DNA of 64,000 bases from Paracoccus marinaquae (GTDB lineage: Bacteria > Pseudomonadota > Alphaproteobacteria > Rhodobacterales > Rhodobacteraceae): contig NZ_JAHKNG010000004.1 of the NCBI RefSeq assembly GCF_018860165.1, positions 62,001 through 126,000 of the forward strand, in the 5' to 3' direction. Position numbers and translations under genes: made by a program. This document shows, in pieces, positions 21,253 through 30,238 of the stretch (the stretch's first letter is position 1; every line of letters begins with the position of its first letter). The notes under the pieces were generated by a model. The model made no database searches, had not been told where the DNA came from, and saw only the letters and a list, made by a program, of their open reading frames with translations.

Positions 21253-21959
21253 TCGAGACACGGGGCCTGAGAAAATCCTTCGGGGCGCGGGCGGTGCTGG
21301 ACGGGATCGATCTGCGGGTCGCGCCGGGCGAAAGCCTGTGCGTGATCGGCCAGTCGGGCATGGGCAAGTCGGTGCTGCTGAAATGCATCCTCGGGCTGGA
21401 GCAGCCGGATGCGGGGCAGATCCTCTGGCAGGGACGGCCGCTGGACCATGGCACAAGGCGGGATTTCCTGCGCCATTTCGGCATGCTGTTCCAGGGGGCG
21501 GCGCTCTTCGACAGCCTCAGCGTCTGGCAGAATGTCGGCTTCCGCCTGCGCCAGCGCATGCCCGACCGCGAGGCCCGCGCCATCGCCATCGACAAGCTGG
21601 CGCGCGTCGGGCTGGGCCCGGAAACCGCCGATCTGATGCCGGCCGAACTGTCGGGCGGCATGGCCAAGCGGGCGGGTCTCGCCCGCGCCATCGCCGACGA
21701 TCCGGCGGTGATCTTCTTCGACGAGCCGACGACCGGCCTCGATCCGATCCGCGCCCGGCGCATCAACGGGCTGATCCGGGGCATCGTCGACGAGACCGGG
21801 GCGACCGCCATCACCATCACCCATGACATGGATTCGGTCAGCGCCATCGGCGACCGGGTGGCGATGCTGCAGGACGGCCATATCACCTGGCAGGGGACGG
21901 TGGAGGCGATGCAGGACGCCGTACCGCTTGCCGACTTCCTCGGTCGCGCGCCGATGTGA
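21249..21959 (+). CDS. mlaF: ABC transporter ATPase, MlaF type
   Basis: This 236-residue ATPase powers the adjacent MlaE permease. Walker A is GQSGMGKS near residue 38, the signature LSGGMAKRAGLARA near 133, Walker B VIFFDEPTTGLDP near 155, and the H-loop ITHDMDS follows. MAKR in the signature and the Q-loop FQGAALFDSL are typical of MlaF rather than of ordinary importers. The start ATG overlaps the permease stop. It ends ATGTGA, immediately before the PhoH reading frame. Confidence 0.92.
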   Translation: MIETRGLRKSFGARAVLDGIDLRVAPGESLCVIGQSGMGKSVLLKCILGLEQPDAGQILWQGRPLDHGTRRDFLRHFGMLFQGAALFDSLSVWQNVGFRLRQRMPDREARAIAIDKLARVGLGPETADLMPAELSGGMAKRAGLARAIADDPAVIFFDEPTTGLDPIRARRINGLIRGIVDETGATAITITHDMDSVSAIGDRVAMLQDGHITWQGTVEAMQDAVPLADFLGRAPM

Positions 21960-22084
21960 TCCGTCCGCGCCGCGCGAATTCCGCCGCACCGGCATCTGAT
22001 TGCGGGATAATCCTTGAACATGATCTTGTGCGAATCCTCTCGGATCGCCACCATAGAGGGCAGAGAACCACGCTGGAGAATACT

Positions 22085-23161
22085 TTGGGCCTGACCCCAA
22101 CGCCCCCCGACGCGACCCATCCGGGCGAAACCCTGCTGGAATTTCCCGACAACCGGCTGCTGATCGACCTGTGTGGGGCCAATGACCGGCATCTGGCCCG
22201 CATCGAGGAGGCGCTTGGCATCCATATCCTGCGGCGCGGCAACCAACTGGCCGTGGTCGGCGGCCCCGAGGCGCAGGCCGAGGCGGCGCAGTTGCTGCGC
22301 GGGCTCTATGCCCGGCTGGAACAGGGCCGGCCGGTCAGCATGGCCGAGGTCGAGGCGGCGCTGCGCATGGGCATCGACGCCGATGCCGACACCAGCCCCA
22401 GCGGCCAGATCGAGATGTTCGCCGCCGGCAATTACGAGCTGCGCACCCGCAAGAAATCGGTCGAGCCGCGGACCGAGGCACAGAAGGCCTATGTGCGCTC
22501 GCTGTTCGAACATGAACTGGCCTTCGGCATCGGCCCGGCCGGCACCGGCAAGACCTATCTCGCCGTCGCCGTGGGCGTCACCATGCTGATCGGCGGGCAT
22601 GTCGACCGGATCGTTCTGTCGCGCCCTGCCGTCGAGGCGGGCGAGCGTCTGGGCTTTCTGCCCGGCGACATGAAGGAGAAGGTCGATCCCTACATGCAGC
22701 CGCTCTATGACGCGCTGAACGACTTTCTGCCCTCGAAGCAGATGCAGAAGCTGATCGAGGAAAAGCGCATCGAGATCGCGCCGCTGGCCTTCATGCGCGG
22801 GCGCACGCTGGCCAACAGCTTCGTGGTGCTGGACGAGGCGCAGAACGCCACCCAGATGCAGATGAAGATGTTCCTGACCCGTCTGGGCGAGGGCTCGCGC
22901 ATGGTCATCACCGGCGACCGCACCCAGATCGACCTGCCGCGCGGCATGCAGTCGGGCCTGTCCGACGCCGAGCGGATCCTGTCGGGCGTCAAGGGCATCA
23001 GCTTCAGCTATTTCACCGCCAAGGATGTCGTGCGCCACCCGCTTGTCGCGCGCATCATCGACGCCTATGACGCCGAGGATGCCGCGGCCCTGGCGCGCGG
23101 CGAAACCGGGGAGGCGCGCGGTGGATATGTGCCGCGCCGCGCAATGCGAAACGATGCCTGA
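22085..23161 (+). CDS. PhoH-like ATPase (YbeZ)
   Basis: This about 358-residue PhoH-family ATPase is linked to RNA handling and ribosome maturation with YbeY, encoded next. Walker A is GPAGTGKT, Walker B FVVLDEAQNAT, and RPAVEAGERLGFLPGD and MVITGDRTQIDLP are the family signatures. The start is uncertain: TTG at 22085 has GGAG at 7 bases and gives a typical length, while an in-frame ATG at 21956 overlapping the mlaF stop would add 43 residues that look unlike the family. It is first of the phoH-ybeY-corC unit. Confidence 0.88.
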   Translation: MGLTPTPPDATHPGETLLEFPDNRLLIDLCGANDRHLARIEEALGIHILRRGNQLAVVGGPEAQAEAAQLLRGLYARLEQGRPVSMAEVEAALRMGIDADADTSPSGQIEMFAAGNYELRTRKKSVEPRTEAQKAYVRSLFEHELAFGIGPAGTGKTYLAVAVGVTMLIGGHVDRIVLSRPAVEAGERLGFLPGDMKEKVDPYMQPLYDALNDFLPSKQMQKLIEEKRIEIAPLAFMRGRTLANSFVVLDEAQNATQMQMKMFLTRLGEGSRMVITGDRTQIDLPRGMQSGLSDAERILSGVKGISFSYFTAKDVVRHPLVARIIDAYDAEDAAALARGETGEARGGYVPRRAMRNDA

Positions 23162-23669
23162 CGAGATATCCGCCGATTGCGTCATCGAGGACGACCGATG
23201 GGAGACGGCCGGGCTCGAGGCGCTGGCCCTGCGCGCCGTCACCGCGACGCTCCGCTGGCATCGCATCGGCGGCGAGGTCGTGGTGCTGGGCTGCGATGAT
23301 GCCCGCATCGCGTCGCTGAACGCCGATTTCCGGGGCAAGCCGCAGCCGACGAACGTGCTGTCCTGGCCCGCGGTCGAGCATGTGCCGCATGACGCCGGCA
23401 CCCGCCCCGATCTGCCCGACGAGGACGAACTGGGCGATATCGCCATCGCCTACGAGACCTGCGAGGCCGAGGCCCGCGCGCAGGGCAAGCCCGTCGCCGA
23501 TCATGTGACGCATCTGCTGGTCCATGCCACGCTGCATCTTCTGGGCTATGATCACCTGAACGACGCCGATGCCGAACTGATGGAGGCGACCGAGCGGGCG
23601 ATCCTTCACGGCCTGCAGATTGCCGATCCCTATCAAGAGCCCGAAACCTGGCAAGAGAAGGTGCGATGA
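23154..23669 (+). CDS. ybeY: Endoribonuclease/rRNA maturation factor YbeY
   Basis: This 171-residue metalloprotein is needed for 16S rRNA 3'-end maturation and ribosome quality control. The zinc-binding signature HLLVHATLHLLGYDH (three histidines, H3xH5xH pattern) is near residue 125, and the RNA-binding residue region LNADFRGKPQPTNVLSWP is upstream. The ATG at 23154 overlaps the PhoH stop region. The gene ends overlapping the next start by ATGA, so PhoH, YbeY and the CBS protein should be made together, as in many proteobacteria. Confidence 0.95.
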   Translation: MPDEISADCVIEDDRWETAGLEALALRAVTATLRWHRIGGEVVVLGCDDARIASLNADFRGKPQPTNVLSWPAVEHVPHDAGTRPDLPDEDELGDIAIAYETCEAEARAQGKPVADHVTHLLVHATLHLLGYDHLNDADAELMEATERAILHGLQIADPYQEPETWQEKVR

Positions 23670-24580
23670 ACTCCGAACCCCGATTACCCGAACAGTCCCT
23701 TGGCGATGATGCGGCAGCCCCTGCCGACGGCGTCGGCGGGGACGGGCGCGACCTGCCCGGCTCGCGCGGTTTTTTCGGACGTTTCTTCGATGCCCTGACC
23801 GGATCGGACGAGAATGGCGGGGACGGGGGCGCCCCGCACGGTCCGGTGGCCCAGCCCGCGCCCGGCATGATCAACCTGCGCCGGCTGCGGGTCGATGACG
23901 TGGCCATCCCCAAGGTCGAGATCATCGCCGCGCCGCTGAGCGTGACGCTGGATGATCTGGTCGAGATGTTCCGCGAACACGGCTTCTCGCGCATCCCGGT
24001 CTTTCGCGGCACGCTGGACAGCCCGCTGGGCATGATCCACCTGAAGGATCTGGCGCTGAAGCACGGCTTCGGGCAGGGCGGCAAGTTCACCCTGCGGCCG
24101 ATGCTGCGGCCTGTCCTCTACGTCCCGCCCTCGATGCCGATCGGGGTTCTGCTGCAGCAGATGCAGCAGAAGCGCATGCACATGGCGCTGGTCATCGACG
24201 AATATGGCGGGGTCGACGGGCTGGTGACGATCGAGGATCTGATCGAACAGGTGATCGGCCAGATCGAGGACGAACATGACGAGGACGAGGGCGGGCTGTG
24301 GGTTCTGGACAAGCCCGGCCAGTGGCTGATCCAGGCCCGCGCGCCGCTGAACGAGGTCGAGGCCGAGACCGGGCTGCGGCTGACCGATGGCGACGACGAG
24401 GATGAGGTGGACACGCTTGGCGGGCTGATATTCATGCTGGCCGGACGGGTGCCGTTGCGCGGCGAGGTCATCGCCCATGATTCGGGCGCTGAATTCGAGA
24501 TCGTCGAGGCCGATCCCCGCCGGATCAAGCGGGTGCGGCTGCGCCTGCCGGGCGTGGCTGGCCCGGGCCGCGCGGCATAG
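23666..24580 (+). CDS. CorC/YbeX-like CBS-domain protein with transporter-associated domain
   Basis: This 304-residue soluble protein has an acidic, Gly-rich N-terminus, a CBS pair over about residues 75-205 (MINLRRLRVDDVAIPKVEII, IPVFRGTLDSPLGMIHLKDL, MALVIDEYGGVDGLVTIEDL) and a C-terminal CorC_HlyC domain (RAPLNEVEAETGL, DTLGGLIFMLAGRVP). It corresponds to YbeX/CorC of the ybeZ-ybeY-ybeX operon, with roles proposed in Mg/Co efflux and ribosome metabolism. No DUF21 membrane domain is present. It overlaps ybeY by four bases. Confidence 0.9.
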   Translation: MNSEPRLPEQSLGDDAAAPADGVGGDGRDLPGSRGFFGRFFDALTGSDENGGDGGAPHGPVAQPAPGMINLRRLRVDDVAIPKVEIIAAPLSVTLDDLVEMFREHGFSRIPVFRGTLDSPLGMIHLKDLALKHGFGQGGKFTLRPMLRPVLYVPPSMPIGVLLQQMQQKRMHMALVIDEYGGVDGLVTIEDLIEQVIGQIEDEHDEDEGGLWVLDKPGQWLIQARAPLNEVEAETGLRLTDGDDEDEVDTLGGLIFMLAGRVPLRGEVIAHDSGAEFEIVEADPRRIKRVRLRLPGVAGPGRAA

Positions 24581-24628
24581 GCAACAACTGATCCGGGCGG
24601 GGCAGGGAAGCCCTGAGCTTCGCCCCTC

Positions 24629-25570
24629 TCAGGCGGCGCTGAACCGGGCCAGCATGGCCTCGAAAAAACTCTCGCGCTGGTCCGCGTCCATCAGCAACTC
24701 GTGCCGGCCCTTTCGCAGTTCCAGAAGGTCCGCGCCCGGCCAGTCCGCCGCGCGGGTGCGGATCGCCGGAATCGAGACGATCTTTTCCTCGCTGCCGAAC
24801 AGAACGGTCATCGGCCGTTCGGGCGAGGGCAGCCGGGCAAGGCGCGAACATTCGTTCAGCGCCTGCGAAACCCAGTGAAAGCTGGCGCCGCCGATGGTCA
24901 GGTCGGGCCAACTGGCGGCTTCGCGCAGAAGCCGGGACCATTCATCCGGGTCGGGCGTCAGCAGGTTCGTGCTGAAAGCCTCATCCAGCATGTAGTTGCC
25001 GGAGGCCCCGCTGCCCGGCGCCGAGCGTCCGCCATGACCCAGACGGCCGGCCAGATAGGCGATACCCACCGCCACCCCATGGGGCATCCGCCGCAGGTTG
25101 ATGCCCCACATGGGCGCCGAAAAGACGGCACTGGCCACCGGCAGATCGCCATGCAGCGCGGTCAGGCCGATACAGCCGCCCATCGAATGGGCCAGCAGGT
25201 GCCAGGGTCTGGGCAGGCCCAGTTCGGTCGCCGCAACCACCATCTCGACCACGTCGCGCTGGTAATCGGCGAAATCGCCGACATGGCCGGGGCGGCGGTC
25301 GGGCTGCAACCGGTCGGACAGGCCCTGTCCGCGCCAGTCGATCGCCAGCACATGATACCCTTCGGCATTCAGGCGCTGCGCGATCGGGGCGTATTTCTCG
25401 ACATATTCGGTGCGGCCCGGAAACAGCAGGACGCTGCCCTGCGCCGATCCGGCGCTTTCGGGCCACAGGGCAAGTCGCAGGCGGATGCCGTCATCGGCGC
25501 TGACCCAGAAGGCGCTGGCCGGGCGGCTGCTGTCGCCCGGCAGCTGATGGAAGGGTGCGGGCTCGCTCAC
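24629..25570 (-). CDS. Alpha/beta hydrolase, lysophospholipase L2 (PldB)-like
   Basis: This 313-residue hydrolase probably cleaves lysophospholipids or monoacylglycerols. The nucleophile elbow AHSMGG puts Ser129 in place; FPGRTEYVEKYAPIAQRL near residue 50 and IDWRGQGLSDR near 78 are typical of the monoglyceride lipase/PldB group, with VLFGSEEKIVS (Asp-loop region) and KGRHELLMD (the catalytic His) near the C-terminus. No signal peptide is present, so it is cytoplasmic. It lies eight bases downstream of the SCP2 gene and is probably co-transcribed with it. Confidence 0.88.
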   Translation of the reverse strand: MSEPAPFHQLPGDSSRPASAFWVSADDGIRLRLALWPESAGSAQGSVLLFPGRTEYVEKYAPIAQRLNAEGYHVLAIDWRGQGLSDRLQPDRRPGHVGDFADYQRDVVEMVVAATELGLPRPWHLLAHSMGGCIGLTALHGDLPVASAVFSAPMWGINLRRMPHGVAVGIAYLAGRLGHGGRSAPGSGASGNYMLDEAFSTNLLTPDPDEWSRLLREAASWPDLTIGGASFHWVSQALNECSRLARLPSPERPMTVLFGSEEKIVSIPAIRTRAADWPGADLLELRKGRHELLMDADQRESFFEAMLARFSAA

Positions 25571-25578
25571 CGTGAGGG

Positions 25579-25863
25579 TCAGGACAGCGCCTGTCCAAGT
25601 TGCATGGCGATCCCCATCGAGCCGTCGATGGTCAGCCTGCCGGTCATGAAGGCGGTCGCGGGGTTCACACTGCCGTCAAGGATGCCCTCGAAGGTTTCGC
25701 GATTGGCTTTCAGGGTGACTTCGGCGGCTTCGTCACCGGCGCGCACGCCGTTCTCGTCGATCATCAGCGAGCCCTCGTTCTCGATGACGAATTTCGCCGT
25801 CGAGGGAAAGCTGCCGATCTTCTCGCCCAGTTTTTCGACCGCGGCCTTCACAACATCGCTCAT
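25579..25863 (-). CDS. SCP2 sterol-binding domain protein
   Basis: This 94-residue protein is a single SCP2 lipid-binding domain: MSDVVKAAVEKLGEKIGSFP opens it, then FVIENEGSLMIDENGV, EVTLKANRETFEGILDG and the C-terminal FMTGRLTIDGSMGIAMQLG, which is the most conserved part of the family. Small SCP2 proteins carry acyl chains or lipids. It is upstream of the PldB-like hydrolase on the same strand and could present lipid to it, though that is inference. GGAAGCAG precedes the ATG. Confidence 0.92.
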   Translation of the reverse strand: MSDVVKAAVEKLGEKIGSFPSTAKFVIENEGSLMIDENGVRAGDEAAEVTLKANRETFEGILDGSVNPATAFMTGRLTIDGSMGIAMQLGQALS

Positions 25864-25924
25864 CTGCTTCCTTTCATCGCGCTTTGTCTGGCGCCCGCCA
25901 TGCGGGCTGGGTTACAGGGGAAAT

Positions 25925-26521
25925 ATGCGCCCGGACCGTCATCATTTCCACCATGTCCTTGCGGCAACCCGCAGTCGAGTTCTGACGATTTTGTTCATTT
26001 TGGCAACAGTTTTCGCGCCCGCAGCGCCGCTGTCGGCACAGGACGCGGTCGACATGGATGCGCTGTTCGCGCAGCTTGCCGATCCCGAGGGCGAGGCATG
26101 GCGCATCGCCGAATCGGATATCCTGCGGGAATGGTCGAAATCCGGCTCGGCGGCGATGGATCTGCTGCTGAAACGCGGCGAGGAGGCCCTGGACGAGGGC
26201 GATGCCGAAGCGGCCATCGGCCATCTGACCGCGCTGACCGATCATGCCCCCGGTTTCGCCGCCGGCTGGCAGGCCCGTGCCGCGGCCTATGCGACGGCCG
26301 GCCAGTACGGGCCGGCGGCGGCCGACCTGGGCCGCACGCTGGAGCTTGAGCCGCGGCATTTCATCGCCCTGACCCAGCTTGGCGCGATGCTGGAGGAAAT
26401 GGGCGAAACCGACCGCGCGCTGGCCGCCTATCGCCAGAGCCTCGCCATCCATCCCAACCAGCAGGAGGCCATCGACGCGGTCGAGCGTCTGGAACGGGAA
26501 GACCGGGGCACCGATATCTGA
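25925..26521 (+). CDS. Exported tetratricopeptide repeat protein
   Basis: This 198-residue protein has a hydrophobic N-terminal segment (VLTILFILATVFAPAAPLSA) acting as a signal sequence or anchor, then helical TPR-like repeats: RGEEALDEGDAEAAIGHLTA, the following YATAGQYGPAAADLGRTLEL, and AMLEEMGETDRALAAYRQSL. It is probably a periplasmic scaffold. AGGGGA precedes the ATG at 25925; the same frame is open far upstream but is antisense there. Four bases separate its stop from the helicase start. Confidence 0.82.
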   Translation: MRPDRHHFHHVLAATRSRVLTILFILATVFAPAAPLSAQDAVDMDALFAQLADPEGEAWRIAESDILREWSKSGSAAMDLLLKRGEEALDEGDAEAAIGHLTALTDHAPGFAAGWQARAAAYATAGQYGPAAADLGRTLELEPRHFIALTQLGAMLEEMGETDRALAAYRQSLAIHPNQQEAIDAVERLEREDRGTDI

Positions 26522-26525
26522 CGCC

Positions 26526-29438
26526 ATGACAGTGCAAGACAGAGGCCGGGTCACCGCCGTTCTGGGGCCCACCAATACCGGCAAGACGCATTACGCCATC
26601 GAGCGGATGCTGGCGCACCGCACCGGCGTCATCGGGTTGCCGCTGCGGCTTCTGGCGCGCGAGGTCTATGACCGGATCGTCAAGGCGCGCGGGCCGTCGG
26701 TCGTGGCACTGGTCACCGGCGAGGAACGGATCGTGCCCGAGCGGGTGCAATACTGGGTCGCCACCACCGAGGCCATGCCCGAGATCGGCGCCGATTTCGT
26801 CGCCATCGACGAGATCCAGCTTTGCGCCGATCCCGAGCGCGGCCATGTCTTCACCGACCGGCTGCTGAACATGCGCGGGCTGCACGAGACGCTGCTGCTC
26901 GGCAGCGACACCATGCGCCCGGCCATCGCGGCGCTGGTCCCGGGCGTGCAGTTCCAGCGGCGCGAGCGGTTCAGCACGCTGTCATGGGCCGGCTCGAAGA
27001 AACTCAGCCGGATGCCGGCGCGCAGCGCCATCGTCGGCTTCTCGGTCGATGATGTCTATGCCATGGCCGAGCTGATCCGCCGCCAGAAGGGCGGCTGCGC
27101 GGTGGTCATGGGGGCGCTCAGCCCCCGCACCCGCAACGCCCAGGTCGCCATGTATCAGGCCGGCGAGGTGGATTACCTGGTCGCCACCGATGCCATCGGC
27201 ATGGGGCTGAACCTCGATATCCGTCACGTCGCCTTCTCGGCCACCCACAAGTTCGACGGCCGCCGGGTGCGACCGCTGTTCCCGCACGAACTGGGCCAGA
27301 TCGCCGGCCGGGCAGGGCGGCACACGGAACCCGGCACCTTCGGGGTCACCGGCGAGGCGCGGGTGCTGGAGGACGGGCTGGTCGAGGCGATCGAGAACCA
27401 CCGGTTCCAGCCGATCAGCCGGCTGGTCTGGCGCAACGCGGCGCTGGAATTCGGCACGGTGGACCGGCTGGTGAAGTCGCTGGAATCCGCCTCGGGCCAT
27501 GAATGGCTGTCACGCGGGCGCGAGGCCGATGACCTGCACGCGCTGAAAGCCCTGGGCGAGATGCCCGAGATCCGCGACCGCGTGCAGGGCGGCCGCGATG
27601 TGCGGCTGTTGTGGGATGTCTGCCGGGTGCCGGATTTCCGCGGCATCTCGCCCACCGAACATACCGGCCTTCTGGCCCGCATCTTCGGCTTTCTGCAGGA
27701 GGGCGCGATCCCCTCGGACTGGCTGGAACGCGCGGTCAGGCGGATCGACCGGACCCATGGCGACATTGATGCGTTGTCCAAGCGATTGGCTTATATCCGC
27801 ACATGGACCTATGTCGCGCAGCGCAGCGGCTGGGTTCAGGACGAAAGCCATTGGCGCGGCGAGACTCGCGCTGTAGAAGACCGCCTGTCAGATGCGCTGC
27901 ATGCGGCGCTGACCCAGAGATTTGTGGACCGGCGCACCTCGGTGTTGCTGCGCCGGCTCAAGCAGAAGGAGAGCCTTGTGGCCGAAGTGAATGACAAGGG
28001 CGATGTGACGGTCGAGGGCGAATTCGCCGGCCGGCTGGAGGGATTCCGCTTCCGCCCGGATCAGACAGCCACCGCGGATGAGGCGAAGATGCTGAACCGC
28101 GCCAGCTATGAGGCGCTGAAGCCAGAGTTCCACCTGCGCGCGGACCGCTTCTACAACGCCCCCGATACCGAGCTTGATTTCACCGAGCAGGGCGGCCTGA
28201 TGTGGGGCAACTCGGCCGTGGGCAAGCTGGTCAGGGGCGCGGATGCGCTGCATCCCGGCATTCAGGTCTTCGTCGATGAGGACGCCGGCCCCGAGATCGC
28301 CGAGAAGGTCCAGCGCCGGTTGCAGCATTTCATCGACCGCAAGGTCGCGGCTCTGTTCGAGCCGCTGCTGGCGCTGCAGAGGGACGAGGCGCTGGTCGGT
28401 CTGGCGCGCGGATTTGCCTTCCGGCTGGTCGAGGCCTTCGGCGTGCTGCCGCGCGAGGGCGTGGCCGCCGAGGTGAAGGAGCTGGATCAGGAATCGCGCG
28501 GGCTCTTGCGCAAGCATGGCGTCCGCTTCGGTCAGTTCACCATCTTCATGCCGGCGCTGCTGAAGCCCGCGCCGACCCGGCTGCGGCTGGTGCTGTGGTC
28601 GCTGGCCGCGGGTCTGGACGAATTCCCCGAAAGCCCGCCGCCGGGGTTGGTGACCATCCCGCATATCCCCGAGGTGCCGGACGGGTATTATACGCTGTCG
28701 GGCTATCGCCCCGCCGGCGAGCGGGCGATCCGCATCGACATGCTGGAACGGCTGGCCGATCTGGTGCGCACGCAGGACACGCGCAGCGGCTTCGAGGCCA
28801 ATCCCGACATGCTGTCAATCACCGGCATGACGCTGGAACAGTTCGCCGGGCTGATGCAGGGCCTCGGCTACGCGGCCGAGCGCGGCGAGCGTGCCAAGGT
28901 CAAGGCGGCCGAGCCGCCGGCGCCCCAGCCCGCACCCGAAGGCGAGGCGTCGGATGCGCCGATGACCGAAGAGGAAAGCGTCCTTGCCGCCGAGACGCGG
29001 GCGAAATGGGAGGCCGAGCAGGCCGAGAAGCGCCGCGCCGAGGCCGAGGCCGCCGGCGAGACCGACGAGGTGCCCGCCGAGGGCGAGGCCGCGCCCGAGA
29101 TGGAAGTCTTCTATACCTTCCGCTGGGCGCCGAAGCCGCGCGGCAACCGCCGTCCGCAGGGTGAGGGACAGGGGCAGGGGCGGCGCGGACCGCGCCGCGA
29201 GGGCGCCGCGCAAGAGGGCCGCGCCGAAGGCGGCAAGCCGGGCCGCGAGGCGCGTGAGCGTGAGGGTGGACGTGAGGGCGGAAAACCCCGCGATGGCGGC
29301 AAGCCACGCGGCAAGGGTGGCCCGAAGAAGGGCGGCAAGCCGCAGCAGGTCCCCAAGACCTTCTCGTCGCGCCCCGAGAAGAAGGCCGACCCGGACAGCC
29401 CCTTCGCGGTGCTGGCGGCGCTTAAAGACAAGAAGTGA
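26526..29438 (+). CDS. Suv3/MgpS-type DExH-box RNA helicase
   Basis: This 970-residue protein has a helicase core of the mitochondrial Suv3 type: Walker A GPTNTGKTHYAIERM at residues 14-28, LLAREVYDRI, DEIQ (DExH box variant, near 95), VATDAIGMGLNLDIRHVAFS and QIAGRAGRH (motif VI) near 260. After the central region comes a long C-terminal part, and the last 80-100 residues are low-complexity and strongly basic (repeated GK, RG and GGK blocks), a likely RNA-binding tail. Its role in RNA turnover is inferred from Suv3. The S4-domain gene overlaps its stop by GTGA. Confidence 0.9.
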   Translation: MTVQDRGRVTAVLGPTNTGKTHYAIERMLAHRTGVIGLPLRLLAREVYDRIVKARGPSVVALVTGEERIVPERVQYWVATTEAMPEIGADFVAIDEIQLCADPERGHVFTDRLLNMRGLHETLLLGSDTMRPAIAALVPGVQFQRRERFSTLSWAGSKKLSRMPARSAIVGFSVDDVYAMAELIRRQKGGCAVVMGALSPRTRNAQVAMYQAGEVDYLVATDAIGMGLNLDIRHVAFSATHKFDGRRVRPLFPHELGQIAGRAGRHTEPGTFGVTGEARVLEDGLVEAIENHRFQPISRLVWRNAALEFGTVDRLVKSLESASGHEWLSRGREADDLHALKALGEMPEIRDRVQGGRDVRLLWDVCRVPDFRGISPTEHTGLLARIFGFLQEGAIPSDWLERAVRRIDRTHGDIDALSKRLAYIRTWTYVAQRSGWVQDESHWRGETRAVEDRLSDALHAALTQRFVDRRTSVLLRRLKQKESLVAEVNDKGDVTVEGEFAGRLEGFRFRPDQTATADEAKMLNRASYEALKPEFHLRADRFYNAPDTELDFTEQGGLMWGNSAVGKLVRGADALHPGIQVFVDEDAGPEIAEKVQRRLQHFIDRKVAALFEPLLALQRDEALVGLARGFAFRLVEAFGVLPREGVAAEVKELDQESRGLLRKHGVRFGQFTIFMPALLKPAPTRLRLVLWSLAAGLDEFPESPPPGLVTIPHIPEVPDGYYTLSGYRPAGERAIRIDMLERLADLVRTQDTRSGFEANPDMLSITGMTLEQFAGLMQGLGYAAERGERAKVKAAEPPAPQPAPEGEASDAPMTEEESVLAAETRAKWEAEQAEKRRAEAEAAGETDEVPAEGEAAPEMEVFYTFRWAPKPRGNRRPQGEGQGQGRRGPRREGAAQEGRAEGGKPGREAREREGGREGGKPRDGGKPRGKGGPKKGGKPQQVPKTFSSRPEKKADPDSPFAVLAALKDKK

Positions 29439-29746
29439 GCGCGGTGGCCGAGGCCGCCGGGCTGAGGCTGGACAAATGGCTGTTCCATGCGCGCCTGTTC
29501 AGGTCGCGCGGGCTGGCCGCCGAACGCATCGAGGGCGGCGGCATCCGCCTGAACGGCCAGCCCTGCCGCAAGCCCGGCCGGGCGGTGAAGCCCGGAGATC
29601 TGCTGGTCGTGTCCGCCTTTGGCCGGGTCCGCAGCCTCGAAATCCTGGCCCTCGGGACGCGGCGGGGGCCCGCTGTCGAAGCCCAGGCCCTCTATCGCGA
29701 ACTGGGTGAAGACGCGCGGTCGGAGACATGCCCGAGCGGCGGGTGA
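29435..29746 (+). CDS. S4-domain RNA-binding protein (HslR-like)
   Basis: This 103-residue protein carries an S4 RNA-binding domain: LRLDKWLFHARLFRSRGLAA then IRLNGQPCRKPGRAVKPGDL. The HslR group recycles stalled 50S subunits with peptidyl-tRNA. It starts at a GTG within the helicase stop (GTGA); a GTG three codons later is an alternative. Coupled expression with the Suv3-type helicase suggests a shared task in RNA or ribosome quality control, which is inference. Confidence 0.88.
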   Translation: MSAVAEAAGLRLDKWLFHARLFRSRGLAAERIEGGGIRLNGQPCRKPGRAVKPGDLLVVSAFGRVRSLEILALGTRRGPAVEAQALYRELGEDARSETCPSGG

Positions 29747-29899
29747 CGGCGGACCGCTATTCGCCGCATTCCGGTCTGGCGGGAACCGGTGTTCTCCTTC
29801 CGTCCCCGGCGTCGAGATGCCGGTCTTTTCCGCAGCCGCGGCCTTGAATGATCGCCGCGCCGGGCGTAACTGTCGCGGCGGATTGAAGTGGAGCGCGCC

Positions 29900-30238
29900 A
29901 TGACCTATGTCGTCACCGATAATTGCATCATGTGCAAATATACCGACTGCGTCGAGGTCTGCCCGGTGGATTGCTTCTACGAGGGCGAAAACACGCTGGT
30001 CATCCATCCCGATGAATGCATCGATTGCGGGGTCTGCGAGCCGGAATGCCCGGCCGACGCGATCCGCCCGGATACCGAACCCGACATGGAACCCTGGGTC
30101 GAGTTCAACCGCAAATACTCCGAGCAATGGCCGGTCATCACCCAGAAGAAGGACCCGCTGCCGACAGCCGAAGAGATGGACGGCGTCACTGGCAAGCTGG
30201 AGAAATACTTCTCGGAAGCGCCCGGCGAAGGCGACTGA
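29900..30238 (+). CDS. fdxA: Ferredoxin FdxA (3Fe-4S/4Fe-4S)
   Basis: This 112-residue ferredoxin starts [20 protein letters not shown]. Cysteines fall as [14 protein letters not shown] and [12 protein letters not shown], the pattern of seven-iron ferredoxins that hold one 3Fe-4S and one 4Fe-4S cluster. The C-terminal half ([20 protein letters not shown]) is the usual FdxA extension. It is a soluble electron carrier; its partner is unknown. The fdxA-carD order is common in this bacterial family. The start at 29900 is chosen over a GTG four codons upstream. Confidence 0.95.
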   Translation: MTYVVTDNCIMCKYTDCVEVCPVDCFYEGENTLVIHPDECIDCGVCEPECPADAIRPDTEPDMEPWVEFNRKYSEQWPVITQKKDPLPTAEEMDGVTGKLEKYFSEAPGEGD

